Part shown: one piece after another, positions 8,640 to 21,990 of the stretch
Layout of the letters: the number at the start of each line of letters is the position of its first letter
How positions within the stretch are numbered: the stretch's first letter is position 1
DNA from: Eretmocerus hayati
Lineage: Eukaryota; Arthropoda; Insecta; Hymenoptera; Aphelinidae
NCBI GenBank assembly: GCA_029851415.1
Contig: CM056743.1
Span: forward strand, 77,518,186-77,582,185
Length of the DNA: 64,000 nt
Direction of reading: 5' to 3'
Made by a program: the position numbers and the translations under genes
The notes under the pieces: model-generated
What the model was told of the DNA's origin: nothing
Seen by the model: only the letters and a program-made list of their open reading frames with translations
Database searches by the model: none

Positions 8640-11600
8640 CGAGTGTAAGAACAGTCGACGCAGAAAGAGGTGAGCTGCACAATATCATCGTGGACATTTA
8701 CATCTGAAGAAAACATCGTAAGCGCAAATAATTCCATCAATAATTTGATTACTCGTTTTTCTGAAATCGATAGAATTGTGGAAACAGGAAAGTCGAAGGT
8801 GTTCGAGTGATTCGAATAGAATAGGAACATAATGAATAGAAAAACAGAATTTTCTCCGAGCCTTCAGAAAAAAAGAAAATGTAAGAGATGAAATTTTTCC
8901 GGGCTTCGACAAAACAAATATATAAAAGATGAAAATTCAAAAATTTCTCGGGATTTTGAAAAAACAAAAATATAAAAAATTATTTTATTTTTCAAAATAT
9001 TTTTCCGGAAATTATCGAAATTTCCCACCGTGCAGCACATCCTGAACTTGCCTTCATCCTTCTCAGTCTCACTTAGAGGAACGCTCAAACATACGCGCTC
9101 TCTACCAGAGCCACAGTCGTCTCCTCGCTGCCTTCAAAAACACATACGCGCGCGAGAAGCATCAAACAACGTGACACCAGAAAAGGAAAGGGGATTCTTA
9201 GTGATGCGCGCTCTCTCAACAGCCCGCAGTCATCTTCTCAAGCGCGTCGCGAACACACGTGCTCATAGAAGTCGAGCGAGTATAGAAACAGTTGACACAT
9301 AATGAGGTGAGCTTGCAGAATATTATCGTTGACATCGACATCTAGGAAAAACATCGTACGGGTAAGTAATTCCATGAATAATTTGATTAATCGTTATTTC
9401 TGAAATCAATATAGAACGAAAATATATTGGATAGAAATTCGGAATTTTCTTCGGACCCTCAATAAAAAGAAAATGTGGAGAATGAAAATTCAAAAATTTT
9501 TTGGGATTTTGGAAAAACAAAAATATAAAAAATTGTTTTTTTCTTCAAAAAATTTTCCAAAAAATTTCCAAAATTCCCCACTCTGAGGCACAGCCTGAAC
9601 TTGTCTTCATTCTCATCAGTTTCAGTCACAGAAACGCCCAGGCATTCGCGCTCTCTACCGGAACCGCAGTCTTCCCCTCTCCGCCTTCACAGACACAGAC
9701 ACGCGCCGAGAAGCATCATGACACCAGAAAAGGAGAGGGGATACTTAGTGATGCGCGCTCTCTCAACAGTTCGCAGTCTTCTCCTTATGCCCGGCGTAAA
9801 CACACGTACCCTATAGGGCGGATAGAGCAGGTATAACAAGAGTCGACGCAGAACAAACTCAGCTTGCAGGATATCATCGAGGACATCAACATATATCGAA
9901 GACATCGTAAGGGTAAGTGATTTCAACAACAATTAGAAAATCCATTTTTTTGGAATCGTTGAAATTACAAAAACGATAACGTCGAGAATTTCAATGATTC
10001 GAATGAATTAGAGTAATGATAGATGGAAATTCAAAATTTTGTCCGGGGCTTCGACAAAACAAATATATAAAAAGTTAAAATTCAAAAATTTTTCGGGATT
10101 TTGAGAAAACAAAAATATAAAAAATTGTCTTTCTTCCGAAAAATTTTCCCATTCTGAAGCACAACCTGAATTTGCCTTCATTCTCCTCAGTTTCAGTTAG
10201 AGAAACGCCCAGGCATTCGCGCTCTCTACCGGAGCCGCAATCTCCTCGTCTCCGCCTCCACAGACACAGACACGTGCCGAGAAGCATCATGACACCAGAA
10301 GAGTAGAGGGGATACGTAGTGATGCGCGCTCTCTCAACAGTTTGTAGTCTTCTTCTTGTGCCCGGCGCAAACACACGTACTCTATGGGGTCGAGCAGGTA
10401 TAACAAGAGTCGACGCAGAACAAAGTTAGCTTGCAAGATATCATCGAGGACATGAACCCCATAGAGGACATCATAAAGGTAAGTGATTTCAACAACAATT
10501 TAGAAATTCATTTTTTCTGGAATCGTTGGAATTATAAAACGATAACGTCGAGAATTTCAATGGTTCAAATTAATTGAAAATATGATGGATGAAATTTTAA
10601 GATTTTGTCCGGGGCTTGACGAGACAAATATATACAGAATGAAAATCCAAAAATTTTTCGGGACTTCGGAGAAACAAAAATATAAAAAATTGTTTTTTTT
10701 TTCAAAAAAATTTCCCCAAGAATTTCCAAAATTTCCCACTCTGAAGCACATTCTGAACTTGCCCTCATTCTTATCAATTTCAGTTAGAGAAACGCCCAGG
10801 CAGCTCTCTACCGGAGCTGCAGTTTTCCCCTCACTGCCTTCACAGACACACCCGCGCGCCAAAAAGCATCAAACATCGTGACACCGAAGAAGGAGTGGGT
10901 ATACTTAGTGATGCGCGCTCTCTCAACGGCCCGCAGTCATCCTCTGGAGCCCGTCGCGAACGCACGTACTCTATGAGGTTGGGCAATCATAAGATGAGTC
11001 AACGAAAAATGAAGTGGGCGTACAGAATATCATCGTGTACATCAACATCTATAGAACGTCTGAAGGGTGAGTAATTCCATCATTAATTCATCTACTCGTT
11101 CTACCTGGAATCGTTGAAATTGCGAAAACATAAACGTCGACATTTTTCAATGATTTAGATCGATTAAAGATGTAAAGAATAAAATTTCAAGATTTTGACC
11201 GGGTTTCGAAAAACGAAGATATAAAAAATAAAAATTCGAATTTTTTACGGGATTTTGACAAAACAAAAATATAAAAAATCAATTTTTTTTCGAATAATTT
11301 TCCGGAAAATTTTTCAAAATTCCCCACTCTGAGACACATTCTGAACTTGTCTCCATTCTTATCAATTCCAGTGGAAGAGACACTCCGGCATACGCGCTCT
11401 CTACCGGAGCCGCAGTTTTCCCCTCACTGCCTTTACAGACACACAAGCGCCGAAAAGCATCAAACATCGTGACACCGGAAAAGGAGTGGGGATACTTAGT
11501 GATGCGCGCACTCTCAACGGCCCGCAGTCACCCTCTGGAGCCCGTCGCGAACACACGTACTCTATGAGGTTGGGCAATCATAAGAAGAGTCAACGAAAAA

Positions 11601-14600
11601 TGAAGTGAGCTTGCAGAATATCATCGTGGACACCAACACCTATAGAACGTGAGAAGGGTGAGTAATTTCTCCATTAATCTAATTACTCGTTTTTCCTGGA
11701 ATCGTTAAAGTTACGAAAACATATACGTGAAGAATCTTTAATGATTTAAATAGATCAAAGATATAGTGAATAAAAACTTAAGTTTTTGTCCGGGGCTTCG
11801 CAAAACGAAGATATAAGGAATAAAAATTCGAGATTTTTACGGAATTTTGAAAAAACAGAAATATAAAGAATTGATTTTTTTTCGAAAAATTTTCCCAAAA
11901 ATTTTCGAAATTTCCCACTCTGGGGCACATTCTGAACTTACCTCCATTCTTATCAATTTCAGCTAGAGAAACGCCCAGGCAGCTCTCTACCGGAGCTGCA
12001 GTTTTCCCCTCACTGCCTTCACAGACACACCCGCGCGCCAAAAAGCATCAAACATCGTGACACCGAAGAAGGAGTGGGTATACTTAGTGATGCGCGCTCT
12101 CTCAACGGCCCGCAGTCATCCTCTGGAGCCCGTCGCGAACACACGTACTCTATGAGATTGGGCAATCATAAGATGAGTCAACGAAAAATGAAGTGGGCGT
12201 ACAGTATATCATCGTGGACATCAACATCTATAGAACGTCTGAAGGGTGAGTAATTCCATCATTAATTCAATTACTCGCTTCTTCTGGAATCGTTGAAGTT
12301 GAGAAAACATAAACTTCGAAAATTTTTCATGATTTAGATTGATTAAAGATATAAAAATGAAAAATTTAAGATTTTGATCGGGTTTCGAAAAACGGAGATA
12401 TAAGAAATAAAAATTCGAAATTTTCACGGGATTTTGACGAAACAAGAATATAAGACATTGATTTTTTTTCGAAAAATTTCCCGGAAAATTTTTCAAAATT
12501 TCCCACTCTGAGACACATTCTGAACTTGTCTTCATTCTCATCAGTTTCAGTGAAAGAGACACTCCGGCATACGCGCTCTCTACCGGAGCTGCAGTTTTCC
12601 CCTCACTGCCTTTACAGACACACAATCGACGAAAAGCATCAAACATCGTGACACCGAAAAAGGAGTGGGGATACTTAGTGATGCGCGCACTCTCAACGGC
12701 CCGCAATCATCCTCTGGAGCCCGTCGCGAACGCACGTACTCTATGAGGTTGGGCAATCATAAGATGAGTCAACGAAAAATGAAGTGGGCGTACAGAATAT
12801 CATCGTGTACATCAACATCTATAGAACGTCTGAAGGGTGAGTAATTCCATCATTAATTCAATTACTCGTTCTACCTGGAATCGTTGAAATTGCGAAAACA
12901 TAAACGTCGACATTTTTCAATGATTTAGGACGATTAAAGATGTAAAGAATAAAATTTCAAGATTTTGACCGGGTTTCGAAAAACGAAGATATAAAAAATA
13001 AAAATTCGAAATTTTTACGGGATTTTGACAAAACAAAAATATAAAAAATCAATTTTTTTTCGAATAATTTTCCGGAAAATTTTTCAAAATTCCCCACTCT
13101 GAGACACATTCTGAACTTGTCTCCATTCTTATCAATTCCAGTGAAAGAGACACTCCGGCATACGCGCTCTCTACCGGAGCCGCAGTTTTCCCCTCACTGC
13201 CTTTACAGACACACAAGCGCCGAGAAGCATCAAACATCGTGACACCGGAGAAGGAGTGGGGATACTTAGTGATGCGCGCACTCTCAACGGCCCGCAGTCA
13301 CCCTCTGGAGCCCGTCGCGAACACACGTACTCTATGAGGTTGGGCAATCATAAGAAGAGTCAACGAAAAATGAAGTGAGCTTGCAGAATATCATCGTGGA
13401 CACCAACACCTATAGAACGTGAGAAGGGTGAGTAATTTCTCCATTAATCTAATTACTCATTTTTCCTGGAATCGTTAAAGTTACGGAAACATATACGTGA
13501 AGAATCTTTAATGATTTAAATAGATCAAAGATATAGTGGATGAAAACTTAAGTTTTTGTCCGGGGCTTCGCAAAACGAAGATATAAGAAATGAAAATTCG
13601 AAATTTTTACGGAATTTTGAAAAAACAAAAATATAAAGAATTGATTTTTTTTCGAAAAATTTTCCCAAAAATTTTCGAAATTTCCCACTCTGGGGCACAT
13701 TCTGAACTTACCTCCATTCTTATCAATTTCAGCTAGAGAAACGCCCAGGCAGCTCTCTACCGGAGCTGCAGTTTTCCCCTCACTGCCTTCAAAGACACAC
13801 CCGCGCGCCAAAAAGCATCAAACATCGTGACACCGAAGAAGGAGTGGGTATACTTAGTGATGCGCGCTCTCTCAACGGCCCGCAGTCATCCTCTGGAGCC
13901 CGTCGCGAACACACGTACTCTATGAGGTTGGGCAATCATAAGATGAGTCAACGAAAAATGAAGTGGGCGTACAGTATATCATCGTGGACATCAACATCTA
14001 TAGAACGTCTGAAGGGTGAGTAATTCCATCATTAATTCAATTACTCGCTTCTTCTGGAATCGTTGAAGTTGAGAAAACATAAACTTCGAAAATTTTTCAT
14101 GATTTAGATTGATTAAAGATATAAAAATGAAAAATTCAAGATTTTGATCGGGTTTCGAAAAACGGAGATATAAGAAATAAAAATTCGAAATTTTCACGGG
14201 ATTTTGGCAAAACAAGAATATAAGACATTGATTTTTTTTCGAAAAATTTCCCGGAAAATTTTTCAAAATTTCCCACTCTGAGACACATTCTGAACTTGTC
14301 TCCATTCTCATCAGTTTCAGTGAAAGAGACACTCCGGCATACGCGCTCTCTACCGGAGCTGCAGTTTTCCCCTCACTGCCTTTACAGACACACAATCGCC
14401 GAAAAGCATCAAACATCGTGACACCGAAAAAGGAGTGGGGATACTTAGTGATGCGCGCACTCTCAACGGCCCGCAATCATCCTCTGGAGCCCGTCGCGAA
14501 CGCACGTACTCTATGAGGTTGGGCAATCATAAGATGAGTCAACGAAAAATGAAGTGGGCGTACAGAATATCATCGTGTACATCAACATCTATAGAACGTC

Positions 14601-17600
14601 TGAAGGGTGAGTAATTCCATCATTAATCCAATTACTCGTTCTACCTGGAATCGTTGAAATTGCGAAAACATAAACGTCGACATTTTTCAATGATTTAGAT
14701 CGATTAAAGATGTAAAGAATAAAATTTCAAGATTTTGACCGGGTTTCGGAAAACGAAGATATAAAAAATAAAAATTCGAAATTTTTACGGGATTTTGACA
14801 AAACAAAAATATAAAAAATCAATTTTTTTCCGAATAATTTTCCGGAAAATTTTTCAAAATTCCCCACTCTGAGACACATTCTGAACTTGTCTCCATTCTT
14901 ATCAATTCCAGTGAAAGAGACACTCCGGCATACGCGCTCTCTACCGGAGCCGCAGTTTTCCCCTCACTGCCTTTACAGACACACAAGCGCCGAAAAGCAT
15001 CAAACATCGTGACACCGGAAAAGGAGTGGGGATACTTAGTGATGCGCGCACTCTCAACGGCCCGCAGTCACCCTCTGGAGCCCGTCGCGAACACACGTAC
15101 TCTATGAGGTTGGGCAATCATAAGAAGAGTCAACGAAAAATGAAGTGAGCTTGCAGAATATCATCGTGGACACCAACACCTATAGAACGTGAGAAGGGTG
15201 AGTAATTTCTCCATTAATCTAATTACTCGTTTTTCCTGGAATCGTTAAAGTTACGAAAACATATACGTGAAGAATCTTTAATGATTTAAATAGATCAAAG
15301 ATATAGTGAATAAAAACTTAAGTTTTTGTCCGGGGCTTCGCAAAACGAAGATATAAGGAATAAAAATTCGAGATTTTTACGGAATTTTGAAAAAACAGAA
15401 ATATAAAGAATTGATTTTTTTTCGAAAAATTTTCCCAAAATTGTCGAAATTTCCCACTCTGGGGCACATTCTGAACTTACCTCCATTCTTATCAATTTCA
15501 GCTAGAGAAACGCCCAGGCAGCTCTCTACCGGAGCTGCAGTTTTCCCCTCACTGCCTTCACAGACACACCCGCGCGCCAAAAAGCATCAAACATCGTGAC
15601 ATCGAAGAAGGAGTGGGTATACTTAGTGATGCGCGCTCTCTCAACGGCCCGCAGTCATCCTCTGGAGCCCGTCGCGAACACACGTACTCTATGAGATTGG
15701 GCAATCATAAGATGAGTCAACGAAAAATGAAGTGGGCGTACAGTATATCATCGTGGACATCAACATCTATAGAACGTCTGAAGGGTGAGTAATTCCATCA
15801 TTAATTCAATTACTCGCTTCTTCTGGAATCGTTGAAGTTGAGAAAACATAAACTTCGAAAATTTTTCATGATTTAGATTGATTAAAGATATAAAAATGAA
15901 AAATTTAAGATTTTGATCGGGTTTCGAAAAACGGAGATATAAGAAATAAAAATTCGAAATTTTCACGGGATTTTGACGAAACAAGAATATAAGACATTGA
16001 TTTTTTTTCGAAAAATTTCCCGGAAAATTTTTCAAAATTTCCCACTCTGAGACACATTCTGAACTTGTCTTCATTCTCATCAGTTTCAGTGAAAGAGACA
16101 CTCCGGCATACGCGCTCTCTACCGGAGCTGCAGTTTTCCCCTCACTGCCTTTACAGACACACAATCGCCGAAAAGCATCAAACATCGTGACACCGAAAAA
16201 GGAGTGGGGATACTTAGTGATGCGCGCACTCTCAACGGCCCGCAATCATCCTCTGGAGCCCGTCGCGAACGCACGTACTCTATGAGGTTGGGCAATCATG
16301 AGATGAGTCAACGAAAAATGAAGTGGGCGTACAGAATATCATCGTGTACATCAACATCTATAGAACGTCTGAAGGGTGAGTAATTCCATCATTAATTCAA
16401 TTACTCGTTCTACCTGGAATCGTTGAAATTGCGAAAACATAAACGTCGACATTTTTCAATGATTTAGGACGATCAAAGATGTAAAGAATAAAATTTCAAG
16501 ATTTTGACCGGGTTTCGAAAAACGAAGATATAAAAAATAAAAATTCGAAATTTTTACGGGATTTTGACAAAACAAAAATATAAAAAATCAATTTTTTTTC
16601 GAATAATTTTCCGGAAAATTTTTCAAAATTCCCCACTCTGAGACACATTCTGAACTTGTCTCCATTCTTATCAATTCCAGTGAAAGAGACACTCCGGCAT
16701 ACGCGCTCTCTACCGGAGCCGCAGTTTTCCCCTCACTGCCTTTACAGACACACAAGCGCCGAAAAGCATCAAACATCGTGACACCGGAAAAGGAGTGGGG
16801 ATACTTAGTGATGCGCGCACTCTCAACGGCCCGCAGTCACCCTCTGGAGCCCGTCGCGAACACACGTACTCTATGAGGTTGGGCAATCATAAGAAGAGTC
16901 AACGAAAAATGAAGTGAGCTTGCAGAATATCATCGTGGACACCAACACCTATAGAACGTGAGAAGGGTGAGTAATTTCTCCATTAATCTAATTACTCGTT
17001 TTTCCTGGAATCGTTAAAGTTACGGAAACATATACGTGAAGAATCTTTAATGATTTAAATAGATCAAAGATATAGTGGATGAAAACTTAAGTTTTTGTCC
17101 GGGGCTTCGCAAAACGAAGATATAAGAAATGAAAATTCGAAATTTTTACGGAATTTTGAAAAAACAAAAATATAAAAAATTGATTTTTTTTCGAAAAATT
17201 TTCCCAAAAATTTTCGAAATTCCCCACTCTGGGGCACATTCTGAACTTACCTTCATTCTTATCAATTTCAGTTAGAGAAACGCCCAGGCAGCTCTCTACC
17301 GGAGCTGCAGTTTTCCCCTCACTGCCTTCACAGACACAGCCGCGCGCCAAAAAGCATCAAACATCGTGACACCGAAGAAGGAGTGGGTATACTTAGTGAT
17401 GCGCGCTCTCTCAACGGCCCGCAGTCATCCTCTGGAGCCCGTCGCGAACACACGTACTCTATGAGGTTGGGCAATCATAAGATGAGTCAACGAAAAATGA
17501 AGTGGGCGTACAGTATATCATCGTGGACATCAACATTTATAGAACGTCTGAAGGGTAAGTAATTCCATCATTAATTCAATTACTCGCTTCTTCTGGAATC

Positions 17601-20600
17601 GTTGAAGTTGAGAAAACATAAACTTCGAAAATTTTTCATGATTTAGATTGATTAAAGATATAAAAATGAAAAATTTAAGATTTTGATCGGGTTTCGAAAA
17701 ACGGAGATATAAGAAATAAAAATTCGAAATTTTCACGGGATTTTGACGAAACAAGAATATAAGACATTGATTTTTTTTCGAAAAATTTCCCGGAAAATTT
17801 TTCAAAATTTCCCACTCTGAGACACATTCTGAACTTGTCTTCATTCTCATCAGTTTCAGTGAAAGAGACACTCCGGCATACGCGCTCTCTACCGGAGCTG
17901 CAGTTTTCCCCTCACTGCCTTTACAGACACACAATCGCCGAAAAGCATCAAACATCGTGACACCGAAAAAGGAGTGGGGATACTTAGTGATGCGCGCACT
18001 CTCAACGGCCCGCAATCATCCTCTGGAGCCCGTCGCGAACGCACGTACTCTATGAGGTTGGGCAATCATGAGATGAGTCAACGAAAAATGAAGTGGGCGT
18101 ACAGAATATCATCGTGTACATCAACATCTATAGAACGTCTGAAGGGTGAGTAATTCCATCATTAATTCAATTACTCGTTCTACCTGGAATCGTTGAAATT
18201 GCGAAAACATAAACGTCGACATTTTTCAATGATTTAGGACGATCAAAGATGTAAAGAATAAAATTTCAAGATTTTGACCGGGTTTCGAAAAACGAAGATA
18301 TAAAAAATAAAAATTCGAAATTTTTACGGGATTTTGACAAAACAAAAATATAAAAAATCAATTTTTTTTCGAATAATTTTCCGGAAAATTTTTCAAAATT
18401 CCCCACTCTGAGACACATTCTGAACTTGTCTCCATTCTTATCAATTCCAGTGAAAGAGACACTCCGGCATACGCGCTCTCTACCGGAGCCGCAGTTTTCC
18501 CCTCACTGCCTTTACAGACACACAAGCGCCGAAAAGCATCAAACATCGTGACACCGGAAAAGGAGTGGGGATACTTAGTGATGCGCGCACTCTCAACGGC
18601 CCGCAGTCACCCTCTGGAGCCCGTCGCGAACACACGTACTCTATGAGGTTGGGCAATCATAAGAAGAGTCAACGAAAAATGAAGTGAGCTTGCAGAATAT
18701 CATCGTGGACACCAACACCTATAGAACGTGAGAAGGGTGAGTAATTTCTCCATTAATCTAATTACTCGTTTTTCCTGGAATCGTTAAAGTTACGGAAACA
18801 TATACGTGAAGAATCTTTAATGATTTAAATAGATCAAAGATATAGTGGATGAAAACTTAAGTTTTTGTCCGGGGCTTCGCAAAACGAAGATATAAGAAAT
18901 GAAAATTCGAAATTTTTACGGAATTTTGAAAAAACAAAAATATAAAAAATTGATTTTTTTTCGAAAAATTTTCCCAAAAATTTTCGAAATTCCCCACTCT
19001 GGGGCACATTCTGAACTTACCTTCATTCTTATCAATTTCAGTTAGAGAAACGCCCAGGCAGCTCTCTACCGGAGCTGCAGTTTTCCCCTCACTGCCTTCA
19101 CAGACACACCCGCGCGCCAAAAAGCATCAAACATCGTGACACCGAAGAAGGAGTGGGTATACTTAGTGATGCGCGCTCTCTCAACGGCCCGCAGTCATCC
19201 TCTGGAGCCCGTCGCGAACACACGTACTCTATGAGGTTGGGCAATCATAAGATGAGTCAACGAAAAATGAAGTGGGCGTACAGTATATCATCGTGGACAT
19301 CAACATTTATAGAACGTCTGAAGGGTAAGTAATTCCATCATTAATTCAATTACTCGCTTCTTCTGGAATCGTTGAAGTTGAGAAAACATAAACTTCGAAA
19401 ATTTTTCATGATTTAGATTGATTAAAGATATAAAAATGAAAAATTTAAGATTTTGACCGGGTTTCGAAAAACGGAGATATAAGAAATAAAAATTCGAAAT
19501 TTTCACGGGATTTTGACAAAACAAGAATATAAGACATTGATTTTTTTTCGAAAAATTTCCCGGAAAATTTTTCAAAATTTCCCACTCTGAGACACATTCT
19601 GAACTTGTCTCCATTCTCATCAGTTTCAGTGAAAGAGACACTCCGGCATACGCGCTCTCTACCGGAGCTGCAGTTTTCCCCTCACTGCCTTTACAGACAC
19701 ACAATCGCCGAAAAGCATCAAACATCGTGACACCGAAAAAGGAGTGGGGATACTTAGTGATGCGCGCACTCTCAACGGCCCGCAATCATCCTCTGGAGCC
19801 CGTCGCGAACGCACGTACTCTATGAGGTTGGGCAATCATAAGATGAGTCAACGAAAAATGAAGTGGGCGTACAGAATATCATCGTGTACATCAACATCTA
19901 TAGAACGTCTGAAGGGTGAGTAATTCCATCATTAATTCAATTACTCGTTCTACCTGGAATCGTTGAAATTGCGAAAACATAAACGTCGACATTTTTCAAT
20001 GATTTAGATCGATTAAAGATGTAAAGAATAAAATTTCAAGATTTTGACCGGGTTTCGAAAAACGAAGATATAAAAAATAAAAATTCGAAATTTTTACGGG
20101 ATTTTGACAAAACAAAAATATAAAAAATCAATTTTTTTTCGAATAATTTTCCGGAAAATTTTTCAAAATTCCCCACTCTGAGACACATTCTGAACTTGTC
20201 TCCATTCTTATCAATTCCAGTGAAAGAGACACTCCGGCATACGCGCTCTCTACCGGAGCCGCAGTTTTCCCCTCACTGCCTTTACAGACACACAAGCGCT
20301 GAAAAGCATCAAACATCGTGACACCGGAAAAGGAGTGGGGATACTTAGTGATGCGCGCACTCTCAACGGCCCGCAGTCACCCTCTGGAGCCCGTCGCGAA
20401 CACACGTACTCTATGAGGTTGGGCAATCATAAGAAGAGTCAACGAAAAATGAAGTGAGCTTGCAGAATATCATCGTGGACACCAACACCTATAGAACGTG
20501 AGAAGGGTGAGTAATTTCTCCATTAATCTAATTACTCGTTTTTCCTGGAATCGTTAAAGTTACGAAAACATATACGTGAAGAATCTTTAATGATTTAAAT

Positions 20601-21110
20601 AGATCAAAGATATAGTGAATAAAAACTTAAGTTTTTGTCCGGGGCTTCGCAAAACGAAGATATAAGGAATAAAAATTCGAGATTTTTACGGAATTTTGAA
20701 AAAACAGAAATATAAAGAATTGATTTTTTTTCGAAAAATTTTCCCAAAAATTTTCGAAATTTCCCACTCTGGGGCACATTCTGAACTTACCTCCATTCTT
20801 ATCAGTTTCAGTCACAAGAAACGCCCAGGCATTCGCGTTCTCTACCGGAGCCAGAGTCGACCCCACGGTGCCTTCAAAGACAGACATAGGCGCCGAGTGA
20901 AATAAAAAAACGTGTCATCGAAAGAATAAGATACCATTGGTGATGCGCTATCCCTTACCAACCCACATTATGGCTCTTGACACAGTGGTGAACATACGTA
21001 CGCTAAAGACGAGATCCAATTCAAGAAAATTCTATGTAAATAAGGAGGACTCACAAAATATCATTATGGACATTGATATCTACAACTCAAGAGCGTAAAA
21101 GTAAGTAATA
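8640..21110 (+). repeat. Satellite array of about 21 monomers of ~590 bp
   Basis: A recurring GCTCTCTACCGG-like anchor appears near 9098, 9649, 10220, 10803, 11394, 11973, 12574, 13164, 13752, 14344, 14934, 15520, 16113, 16703, 17291, 17883, 18473, 19061, 19653, 20243 and 20838, about every 590 bases. Monomers at both ends are strongly diverged and those in the middle nearly identical, the usual picture of a satellite homogenised from its centre. The open frames inside (for example the 161-codon minus-strand frames every 1,770 bases) are by-products of the repeat and not independent genes. Confidence 0.93.
11740..20790 (+). repeat. Higher-order repeat core: five copies of a 1,770-bp, three-monomer unit
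   Basis: Monomers fall into three types distinguished just before the anchor: A has CGCCCAGGCAGCTC, C and B have CTCCGGCATACGCGC, and B differs from C by AATTCCAG instead of AGTTTCAG at the intron-like end. Order is A-C-B repeated five times, with spacing 1769-1770 bases. Copies differ by only a few substitutions, so amplification is recent. Confidence 0.9.
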
Positions 21111-21990
21111 TCTATCAAATCATAGTTCTTCATGTTCTCCGAATTCGATAAACATACCAAATATAAAATTCGAACCTTTTCCGAGATTTTGTAGATTCAA
21201 GTACATGATAATATCAAGAAATGAATTGAATCCCTATGATTCCAAACAAAACTGATAAGTTACCTCCAAAGACAGAATTTTCAGGCTCTGCCATTCTAAT
21301 TCTCTATTTCCCCCTCCATGAGAATGTCTTGCTATATTATGAAATTCAGTTGGATTAACATCTAATTCACCAAATATGACACCAATGAAGAGTTTAGTTT
21401 CAAACTTTGCTCTATTATTCCACAGGCATTCAAAAATCAATCGTGAATATCGCACAGCGGAGAATTTACAAGACGTTTTCAACTCAACGTGTTACACCCG
21501 TTCCAGAAAAAGTAACAAGATCGAGACTACAGTAAAATGACATGGATTCAAGCATAACATAAAAGGATAACGATACTCACATAAAACAAGGGAATTTATA
21601 ACACCTCTGGAATCGAATCAACTTCCGAAGACATCAAATGTGAGTTACATGTATCAACCCGTGTCACTTCACATTCTGAAATATCTGTAAAAATTCAATG
21701 AGATATAGCTCCATGGAAATTTTTTGAATATTATGATTCTATAAAATCGTCATCAGAACATTAGATTGATTAGTTTTTCATAAAACGTAAACAAATAAGA
21801 AAATAGCATTTACTATACTACTGAAATTGCATGAATGGTATCTCACCAATGTAACCTTGATTTCACGATCTAATTTGAGACTAATCTTAATTACGAAAAA
21901 AATTGATCCATCGTCCCACACTTTAACGAATAATTCCCAACAATACACATCGTTTACATATCCAAATGCAATCGAATACATTTACGAAAT
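21111..21990 (+). other. Non-repetitive AT-rich flank of the satellite
   Basis: No gene recognised on either strand. Short frames (for example 21234-21482 on the minus strand) lack family features. Confidence 0.4.

Noticed and set aside
11279..20887. Repeated 62-, 87- and 161-codon minus-strand frames
   Set aside because: They recur every 1,770 bases as by-products of the satellite; they cross the intron-like part and end at variable places in the diverged monomers.
8640..21110. CRISPR-like array of spaced repeats
   Set aside because: Units are ~590 bp and head-to-tail without unique spacers, in a eukaryotic context.
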